Source: Synergistaceae bacterium (GTDB lineage Bacteria > Synergistota > Synergistia > Synergistales > Synergistaceae). Taken from it: 12,102 nucleotides of DNA. Position 1 is the first letter of the stretch, and each line of letters starts with the position of its first letter. Below, in pieces: positions 6,692-12,102 of this stretch. Where the stretch lies: contig JAISQC010000183.1 of assembly GCA_031274465.1 (NCBI GenBank), positions 1 through 12,102 of the forward strand, written 5' to 3'. The position numbers and the translations under genes are program-made. A model generated the notes under the pieces. It did no database searches, was not told the origin of the DNA, and saw only the letters and a list, made by a program, of their open reading frames with translations.

Positions 6692-6711
6692 GTGGTCTTT
6701 TGTAAAAATCA
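6692..6711 (-). repeat. Inverted relative of the 23-bp repeat, downstream of the ATPase gene
   Basis: On the + strand GTGGTCTTTTGTAAA (6692-6706) matches GTGGTCATTTGTAAA (5264-5278) in the leader hairpin at 14 of 15 positions. Its TTTTGTAAAA core (6698-6707) is the exact reverse complement of the copy 1 dyad TTTTACAAAA (5156-5165). It lies just upstream of the yajC extended -10. The rest of the gap 6550-6691 shows only a weak 6-bp inverted repeat (GAGCCA 6551-6556 / TGGCTC 6579-6584). Confidence 0.6.
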
Positions 6712-6720
6712 TGTTAAAAT
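6712..6720 (+). promoter_or_regulatory. Candidate extended -10 promoter for yajC-secDF
   Basis: TGTTAAAAT reads as an extended -10 (TGn followed by TAAAAT, 5/6 match to TATAAT). No convincing -35 lies 16-18 bases upstream, as expected for extended -10 promoters. A start near 6727 would leave a leader of about 37 bases before the TTG codon. Confidence 0.5.
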
Positions 6721-6763
6721 GTTCGGGCGGAGCAGAGGGTATTAAACGACAGGAGGGATTTTT

Positions 6764-7357
6764 TTGAATCAAGTACAAAACGGCATCGCAAGACTGTTAC
6801 ATGCCGGAATGGCGTTCGCAGCAGATGGGGCCGGAGGCGCTGCGGCTGCGACCCCGCAAAATTCCATAACCAGTTTTTTGGTAATGGTGGTGCCGTTCGC
6901 GCTGATTTTTTATTTCCTGATGTATCGCCCACAGAAGAAAAAGCAACAGCAGCACGAGAAGATGATAGCCTCCATAGGGCGGGGGGACACCGTCATTACG
7001 GCGGGCGGCTTTTTCGGAAAGGTCAGCGAGGTCTTGGAAGACTCCTATATAATCGAGCTCGGAGACGGAGTCAAGGCCAGGATATTGAAGGGTTCCGTTT
7101 CGTCCAAGCGCGAGGGCGGCGAGGACAAAAGCAGGCCGCGCAAACTTAAAAAGAGGAAGCGCGAGCGGCCGAAAACCGCCACCGAGGAAATCGCGTCCCA
7201 AGCGCCGGCGCCGTCACCCGAGCCCGCGCCGACATCCCCGTCCTCGAAGGCGCTCGAAGAAGGCGTTTCCATCGAGGAGCACGCCGCTCTCTTCGAGGGG
7301 ATAGTTGAGAGGCAGACGGACGAGCCCGACGCCCTCCAGAAGCCCAAAGACGATTGA
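6764..7357 (+). CDS. yajC: YajC, Sec translocon accessory membrane protein, with long C-terminal extension
   Basis: YajC is a single-pass inner-membrane partner of SecD/SecF in the Sec holotranslocon. The start is TTG 6764, supported by AGGAGGG (6751-6757) six bases upstream. The next in-frame start, the ATG at codon 16 (MAFAADG), lacks such a site. Of 197 residues, 1-36 are a Gly/Ala-rich N-terminus and about 37-54 are the membrane segment. The hallmark YRPQKKK follows (54-60), then a small soluble domain with GDTVITAGG (74-82) that ends near 115. Most YajC proteins are about 85-115 residues. This one continues with a strongly basic run (about 122-140), a Pro/Ala/Ser-rich linker and an acidic tail. 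Its stop is 23 bases before secDF, so the pair is one operon. Confidence 0.93.
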   Translation: MNQVQNGIARLLHAGMAFAADGAGGAAAATPQNSITSFLVMVVPFALIFYFLMYRPQKKKQQQHEKMIASIGRGDTVITAGGFFGKVSEVLEDSYIIELGDGVKARILKGSVSSKREGGEDKSRPRKLKKRKRERPKTATEEIASQAPAPSPEPAPTSPSSKALEEGVSIEEHAALFEGIVERQTDEPDALQKPKDD

Positions 7358-7373
7358 GCGCCGGGAGGTATTT

Positions 7374-7397
7374 ATGATTCATGTTAAAAAAGGATAA
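7374..7397 (+). promoter_or_regulatory. Seven-codon mini-ORF overlapping the secDF start
   Basis: GGGAGG (7363-7368) is five bases from ATG 7374, an ideal distance, but twelve bases from the secDF ATG at 7381. Initiation at 7374 gives only MIHVKKG and a stop at 7395-7397, in a different frame from secDF. It may tune SecDF translation or be chance. No secDF-frame start fits the ribosome binding site better. Confidence 0.35.
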
Positions 7398-9639
7398 GAT
7401 AAGGCTTGCCATCATAGCGGCGATCATAATAGCCGCAGCGTTGACGGTATTTCCCATTCAGGGGCGCGTAAAATTGGGCTTGGACCTGCGGGGCGGCGCC
7501 CATATCGTGTTGCAGGCAAAAGGGAGCCCGGAAAATCCGCTGGGCGAGGACAGCCTGGACCGCCTGGTCACTGTTTTGAGGAACCGGGTCGATCAGTATG
7601 GCATCGTGGAGCCTCAAATACAGCGCGAGGGCGCCGACCGAATCGCGATAGACCTGCCTGGAGTGGACGACCCGGAATCCGCCCTTGAGCTGATCGGGCG
7701 CACGGCTGTCCTGCAGTTCCGGCAGGTGGTCGGTACGAGCATAGCTCCTCCTCCGAAGGTCGAGCGCAAAAACTATTCCTCGGACGAGGCTTACAACAGG
7801 GCGCAGGAGAACTGGAACGGCCTGAACGCGCAGTTCGAGCGCGATGTCGCTTCCTTCCAGGAGAAGGCCAAAGAGGATCCTTCGGTTTTCGTGGGGCGCG
7901 ACGAGGACGGGCGGGTGTACACGTTAGGCGAGGTTTACGTCATGGGGGGGGATCTCTCGGACGCGCGGATGACGCGCGACGAGTTGGGCAAGCCCGCAGT
8001 TTCGATCAGCTTCAACCGCGATGGCGCGGCGGCCTTTGAAAAGGCAACCGAAGCGAACATAGGCAGTCAGATAGCCATAGTTCTGGACGATTCGATAATA
8101 TCCGCGCCGACGGTGCGATCCAAGATCAGCGGGGAAGGCAGGATCACCGGCAACTTCACCGAGCAGGAGGCGGCGCTTCTTGCGACGATGCTGCGCGCCG
8201 GGGCGCTGCCGGTGGAGGTCGAGGTGATAGAAAACCGTTCCGTCGGGCCGACGCTGGGCGAGGACTCCATCCATTCCGGGCTCAGGTCCGGCCTCATCGG
8301 TGCCTCTCTGGTCGCGGTTTTCATGCTTATCTACTACGGGATGCTGGGGATCGCGGCGGACATGGCCCTCGCGACGGCGATGCTGGTGCTGATGGCTGTC
8401 GTCGTCCTGCTGCGGACCACGTTGACCCTGCCCGGCATCGGCGGCATCATACTCACCATAGGAATGGCGGTGGACGGCAACATATTGATATACGAACGGA
8501 TGAAGGAGGAATATCGCTCCGGCAAGACCATCCTTGCCGCGCTGGACGCCGGATTCCGCAAGGCACTAGTCGTCATCCTCGATTCAAACGTGACTACCCT
8601 CATCGCGGCCGGAGTGCTCTTCTATTTCGGTTCCGGCCCGATACGCGGTTTTGCCGTTACGCTGAGCCTCGGCGTGGTGACCGCCATGTTCGGCAATATC
8701 GTCGTGACGCGCGCGTTGCTTCAAATAATGCTGCGGCATCGCAAGGCCGCGCTGTTCGATATTTTCGGCTCGCTCAAGTTCAGCCTCCCCTTCATGAAAT
8801 ATCGGAGGGCGGCCCTCTTCCTGAGCCTGTTCATGGTGTTCGCGAGCTTGTTTTTCCTCGCCACGAAGGGCGTGAACTACAGCGTTGACTTCTCGGGAGG
8901 CGTTGCCATGCAGCTCGAGTTCGCAAACCCAGTTGACGTCGGGGAGATACGTGACGCGATCTCCGGCTCGGGGCAGGGGCAGGCGACCATTCAGGCGTAC
9001 GACGAGCGGAATGTGCTGGTCAGATACCAGGAGTCGGGCGAAACCGCCCGCAGCGCCATACTCAAATCCTTGGAGGACAAGTTTGGCGCGGTCACACTTC
9101 AGAAGATCGATGAAGTCGGCCCGGTTGTTGGGTTGGAGTTGCGGAGGCAGGCCGCCGTTGCCATTTCTCTGTCGATAGCAGCGATACTCGCCTACATGGC
9201 GTTCCGTTTTCGTTTCCGCTTCGGAGTGGCTGCAGTTCTGGCGCTCGTGCACGACTCGATAATAATGCTCGGGGTCTACAGCTTCACGGGGCGCGAGATT
9301 TCGACATCGTTCATTGCGGCGATACTGACCGTCATAGGCTACTCGCTCAACGACTCCATAGTGGTGCTCGACAGAGTTCGCGAGGACTGGAGTCAGGTTC
9401 GCCGGATCGGCGTCACGGAACTCGTCAGCAACTCGATCAACAAGACGCTGTCGCGCACGATCAACACATCGCTGACCACCCTGTTGCCCGTGCTAGCGAT
9501 GTTTTTCCTGGGCGGGGAGGTAATCTCCAACCTGGCGTTCGCCTTTCTGGTCGGGATAGCCGTTGGCACTTACAGCTCGATATACACGGCGAGCGCGTTG
9601 ATTGCCGAGTGGTATCTCCGCAAGCCCGAGAAGAGGTAA
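7381..9639 (+). CDS. secDF: SecDF fusion, protein-export membrane proteins SecD and SecF in one chain
   Basis: SecD and SecF use the proton motive force to pull exported proteins through and off SecYEG. Here both are one 752-residue chain with two homologous six-helix halves (RND-type fold). SecD half: membrane segment about 9-27, LGLDLRGG (32-39), the large periplasmic P1 region with a charged insert near residues 120-175, and the TM4 motif DGNILIYER (365-373). SecF half: starts near residue 464, has VDFSGG (502-507), a short periplasmic domain, and LNDSIVVLDRVRE (656-668) in the equivalent membrane position. There is no frameshift or missing motif. Fused SecDF occurs in Bacillus and several other phyla, while E. 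coli has separate genes. It is co-transcribed with yajC. The start at 7381 begins MLKKDKIRLA, a normal N-terminus for the family; see the competing ATG at 7374. Confidence 0.97.
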   Translation: MLKKDKIRLAIIAAIIIAAALTVFPIQGRVKLGLDLRGGAHIVLQAKGSPENPLGEDSLDRLVTVLRNRVDQYGIVEPQIQREGADRIAIDLPGVDDPESALELIGRTAVLQFRQVVGTSIAPPPKVERKNYSSDEAYNRAQENWNGLNAQFERDVASFQEKAKEDPSVFVGRDEDGRVYTLGEVYVMGGDLSDARMTRDELGKPAVSISFNRDGAAAFEKATEANIGSQIAIVLDDSIISAPTVRSKISGEGRITGNFTEQEAALLATMLRAGALPVEVEVIENRSVGPTLGEDSIHSGLRSGLIGASLVAVFMLIYYGMLGIAADMALATAMLVLMAVVVLLRTTLTLPGIGGIILTIGMAVDGNILIYERMKEEYRSGKTILAALDAGFRKALVVILDSNVTTLIAAGVLFYFGSGPIRGFAVTLSLGVVTAMFGNIVVTRALLQIMLRHRKAALFDIFGSLKFSLPFMKYRRAALFLSLFMVFASLFFLATKGVNYSVDFSGGVAMQLEFANPVDVGEIRDAISGSGQGQATIQAYDERNVLVRYQESGETARSAILKSLEDKFGAVTLQKIDEVGPVVGLELRRQAAVAISLSIAAILAYMAFRFRFRFGVAAVLALVHDSIIMLGVYSFTGREISTSFIAAILTVIGYSLNDSIVVLDRVREDWSQVRRIGVTELVSNSINKTLSRTINTSLTTLLPVLAMFFLGGEVISNLAFAFLVGIAVGTYSSIYTASALIAEWYLRKPEKR

Positions 9640-9652
9640 GGGCGCGCATCCC

Positions 9653-10807
9653 ATGCCGGGTTTCGCAACTAGCGCGATACACGAGGGAAACGCCATAGAC
9701 AGGGAAACCGGCGCCATTCGAAGGCCGATTACCATGGCCAACAGCTACGCGCTTCCGTACGACCCTTCCGACATCAATTGGAGCAGCGCCGAAGGGAGCA
9801 TATATACCCGCAACGGTGGGGCGAATCAGCGCTATTTGCAGGAGAAACTCTGCGCGATCGAGGGCGCGGAGGATTGCGTGGTGCTTGCAAGCGGCGTGGC
9901 GGCGCTGGGGGGCGTGTTCTTCGCGTTCCTTGGCCACGGGGATCACGCCGTAGTCTCAGACAGCACGTACATCGCGGCTTATCGCTTGCTCCACGAGCTA
10001 CTGCCCCAGAAATACGGCGTCATGACGACCTTGGTCGACAGCACGAATCCGGGCGAGGTCAGTGCCGCAGTCAGGCCGAACACGAAGCTGATCCACATCG
10101 AGACCCCGGCGAACCCCACTCTGAAGGTCAGCGACATCAGTGCCATAGCCGAAATAGCGCATGGCTCCGGCGCTCTATTGTCGGTGGACAACACCTTCGC
10201 CTCGCCTTACAACCAGTTGCCGACGTCGCTTGGCGCGGACCTCTGCGTGGAGAGCCTGACCAAGTACATCAACGGCCACGGGGACGCGATGGGCGGCGCG
10301 GTGCTGGGGCGCAAGGACCTCATAGACAAAATCCGCGCCGAAGCGATGGTGAACCTCGGAGGCGCGATCAGCCCGTTCAACGCCTGGCTCATCATGCGCG
10401 GCGCCGTCACGCTTCCGCTCCGGATGCGCCAGCACAACGAGAGCGCGCTGGAAATCGCCAAGTTTCTGAACTCTCACGAGGCAGTGAGGTTTGTAGCGTA
10501 CCCAGGCCTCGAAAGCGACAGAGGTCACGCGGTCGCCAAAAAACAGATGACGCGCGGGTTCGGCGGCGTCATGGCGTTTGGGCTTGATGCCGGCCACGAC
10601 GCGCACAATAGTTTCGTCAGCCGGCTAGAGGTCATAACCTCCGCCGTCTCGCTGGGGCACGACGAAAGCCTGATAGTTTTCCTTGGCGAGAACGACGAAA
10701 GGCAGCACCTGTATCCCGAAGAGTTCAGGCGCGGTTTTTTCCGCCTCAGCGTCGGGCTGGAGGACACCGAAGACATAATCGAGGACATCCGAAGAGCTCT
10801 GGCGTGA
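9653..10807 (+). CDS. PLP-dependent Cys/Met metabolism enzyme (cystathionine gamma-synthase/lyase family)
   Basis: This is a fold-type I PLP enzyme of the trans-sulfuration family, 384 residues from ATG 9653. Residues align with methionine gamma-lyase spacing: Y51-T-R53 (cofactor phosphate, from the neighbouring subunit), Y106 (stacks on PLP), D179 (pyridine nitrogen, in SVDNTFASP), the Schiff-base lysine K204 (ESLTKYINGHGD) and R364 (RLSVGLED, substrate carboxylate). The usual YGGT or YGCT motif is replaced by YIAA (106-109), and YSR..NPT by YTRNGGAN. Position 108, the methionine gamma-lyase cysteine, is Ala, which argues against a typical methionine gamma-lyase. Cystathionine beta- or gamma-lyase, cystathionine gamma-synthase or O-acetylhomoserine sulfhydrylase remain possible. 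Only a weak AAGGG precedes the ATG, 13 bases after secDF, so it may be read from the same transcript. An ATG at 9602 is in frame but lies inside secDF. Confidence 0.88.
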   Translation: MPGFATSAIHEGNAIDRETGAIRRPITMANSYALPYDPSDINWSSAEGSIYTRNGGANQRYLQEKLCAIEGAEDCVVLASGVAALGGVFFAFLGHGDHAVVSDSTYIAAYRLLHELLPQKYGVMTTLVDSTNPGEVSAAVRPNTKLIHIETPANPTLKVSDISAIAEIAHGSGALLSVDNTFASPYNQLPTSLGADLCVESLTKYINGHGDAMGGAVLGRKDLIDKIRAEAMVNLGGAISPFNAWLIMRGAVTLPLRMRQHNESALEIAKFLNSHEAVRFVAYPGLESDRGHAVAKKQMTRGFGGVMAFGLDAGHDAHNSFVSRLEVITSAVSLGHDESLIVFLGENDERQHLYPEEFRRGFFRLSVGLEDTEDIIEDIRRALA

Positions 10808-10850
10808 AAGTTCGGATTTGCTTTTGCGGCAGATTCGCAAGATCGCACAA

Positions 10851-10885
10851 GAGGCGCGGACCTTCTAACGAAGGGTCCGCGCCTC
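10851..10885. terminator. Strong hairpin between convergent genes, probable bidirectional terminator
   Basis: GAGGCGCGGAC (10851-10861) pairs perfectly with GTCCGCGCCTC (10875-10885), and the stem extends by one more C-G pair. It lies in the 97-base gap between the ends of the PLP-enzyme gene (+) and the alcohol dehydrogenase gene (-). U-runs are poor on both sides, so efficiency is uncertain, but position and stem strength suit termination from both directions. Confidence 0.75.
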
Positions 10886-10904
10886 CACGTTGTCGAGCCC
10901 TCTT

Positions 10905-12059
10905 TTAGAACGCTTCTTCGTAAAGCGCCAGCAAGTCCGCCTCGGTCACGTCTCTGGGGTTGCCAGGCGTGCAGACGTCGGCTATTGCCGCCGCAGCAAG
11001 AGCCGGAAGGTCTTCTTTTTTCACTCCGAGCTCGCGCAGCTTTTCGGGGACGCCGACATCTATCGAAAGCTGGCGCACTGCCGCGACGGTGGCTTTCTGC
11101 GCTTCTTCGAGGGACATGCTGTCTATGCCCGGAACTTTCATCGCGCGTCCGATGTCGCGGAACTTTTCGCCGCACGCCGGGGCGTTGAATGCCATCACAT
11201 ACGGGAGCAATAGGGCGTTTGCCACCCCATGCGGTATATCGTAGAAGCCACCCAGCGGGTGTCCCATTCCGTGAACCGCCCCGAGCCCGACGTTCGAGTA
11301 GCCCATGCCCGCGATGTACTGCCCGAGGGCCATCTGCTCGGCCGCTTTGCCGTCGTTTTCCAGCACGGACGCGCGCAGATTTGCGGCGATGAGCTGTATC
11401 GACTTCAGTTCAACCATGTCGGAAAGCTCCCAGGCGCCTTTCGTTATATAGCCTTCAATCGCGTGGGTGAGCGCGTCCATCCCGGTCGCGGCCTTCAAGC
11501 CCTTCGGCATGCTCTCCATCATCTGAGAGTCCACTATTGCCAGAATCGGGATATCATGGGGATCGACGCAGACGAACTTGCGGCGTTTCGCCACGTCGGT
11601 GATGACGTAGTTGATCGTGACCTCGGCCGCCGTGCCCGCTGTTGTCGGGATCGCGATGAGGGGAACCCCTCTTTTCTCCGTCGGGGCGACGCCTTCCAGT
11701 GAGAAAACGTCCGCGTACTTGCCGTTGTTGGTGATTATGCTTATCGCTTTGCCTGTGTCGATCGACGAGCCGCCGCCAACCGCCACGATGACGTCCGCGC
11801 CGGCGTTCTTGAAGGCCTTGACGCCTGCCTGTACGTTTTCGACAGTGGGGTTTTGCTTTACATCGTCGAAAATTTCATAAGCGATGCTTGCGCCCTTCAA
11901 TACTGCCTCGACTTTCGTGGCAACTTTGAATTTGATGAGATCTCTGTCGGTTACCAAAAGAACCTTTTTAAAACCCCTGCCCTTGATTTCGTCCGCAAGA
12001 ACCGAAATCGCTCCAGCGCCAAAGTACGACATCTCATTCAGAACAATGCGATTTGCCAC
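10905..12059 (-). CDS. fucO: Iron-dependent alcohol dehydrogenase, lactaldehyde reductase FucO type
   Basis: FucO reduces L-lactaldehyde to L-1,2-propanediol with NADH, a fermentative end step of fucose/rhamnose breakdown. It is a group III, Fe-dependent enzyme. The 384 residues match E. coli FucO (383) nearly end to end, from MANRIVLNE through VTINYVITD...KRRKFVCVDPHDIP to DALTHAIEGYIT. The cofactor-binding GGGSSIDTGK is at 95-104. Metal ligands are D195, H199, H263 and H277. The first two are offset by one from E. coli D196/H200, which fits a one-residue gap before them and a one-residue insertion after. The start is GTG 12059, with GGGGGGA (12066-12072 on the minus strand) seven bases upstream. 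No fucose or rhamnose genes are in view, so the substrate may be another short aldehyde or diol. The promoter is mostly outside the window. Confidence 0.88.
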   Translation of the reverse strand: MANRIVLNEMSYFGAGAISVLADEIKGRGFKKVLLVTDRDLIKFKVATKVEAVLKGASIAYEIFDDVKQNPTVENVQAGVKAFKNAGADVIVAVGGGSSIDTGKAISIITNNGKYADVFSLEGVAPTEKRGVPLIAIPTTAGTAAEVTINYVITDVAKRRKFVCVDPHDIPILAIVDSQMMESMPKGLKAATGMDALTHAIEGYITKGAWELSDMVELKSIQLIAANLRASVLENDGKAAEQMALGQYIAGMGYSNVGLGAVHGMGHPLGGFYDIPHGVANALLLPYVMAFNAPACGEKFRDIGRAMKVPGIDSMSLEEAQKATVAAVRQLSIDVGVPEKLRELGVKKEDLPALAAAAIADVCTPGNPRDVTEADLLALYEEAF

Positions 12060-12102
12060 CCGTTATCCCCCCGTATTCAATTTTTTAAATCACGAATCTG
12101 GT

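Noticed and set aside
9602..9652. ATG at 9602 as the start of the PLP enzyme
   Set aside because: It lies within secDF and adds 17 residues with no family counterpart. ATG 9653 gives a normal N-terminus.
9653..10807. Naming the PLP enzyme methionine gamma-lyase
   Set aside because: The residue at the methionine gamma-lyase cysteine position is Ala108, and the surrounding motif differs, so only the family level is supported.

Overview
This window is a dense stretch of bacterial chromosome, mostly housekeeping genes, with one odd insert. GC is high (spot counts of single lines give about 57-65% in most genes), and the codon usage favours ATA (Ile) and AGG (Arg). A diderm anaerobe or fermenter of the Synergistota type is my best guess. 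The reasons are the composition, a short primary sigma factor without the large proteobacterial insertion, YajC next to a single-chain SecDF fusion, an RqcP-type S4 protein, and a FucO-type alcohol dehydrogenase. A GC-rich clostridial lineage is not excluded, and the phylum is inference, not something read directly.

Layout. (1) Positions 1-3280 (+): a replication/transcription operon of dnaG (primase, 5' end cut off by the window), rpoD (primary sigma factor) and a 90-residue S4-domain protein like B. subtilis YabO/RqcP, packed with gaps of 10-27 bases. (2) Positions 3281-3383: an AT-rich gap with a perfect 8+8 bp palindrome over the likely eno promoter. (3) Positions 3384-5120 (+): eno and ridA, closed by a good intrinsic terminator. 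(4) Positions 5121-6720: an AT-richer block with three 23-bp tandem repeats, a perfect TATAAT, an 18-bp stem hairpin and a DUF4143-type AAA ATPase. Inverted relatives of the repeat lie in the hairpin loop and again downstream of the ATPase gene. (5) Positions 6764-9639 (+): yajC and the secD-secF fusion. (6) Positions 9653-10807 (+): a PLP enzyme of the cystathionine gamma-synthase/lyase family. (7) Positions 10808-10904: a strong hairpin between convergent genes. (8) Positions 10905-12059 (-): a FucO-like iron-dependent alcohol dehydrogenase.

How the genes fit together. The first operon joins primer synthesis, promoter recognition and rescue of stalled large ribosomal subunits. Eno is central glycolysis. 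RidA clears reactive enamines such as 2-aminoacrylate, which PLP enzymes like the one at 9653-10807 can release. YajC-SecDF drives late steps of Sec export. FucO reduces lactaldehyde to 1,2-propanediol.

The least ordinary part is the ATPase block at 5121-6720. The repeat family brackets the gene, overlaps its promoter and reappears beside the yajC promoter. No clear complete new system is visible, but that block is the place to look.
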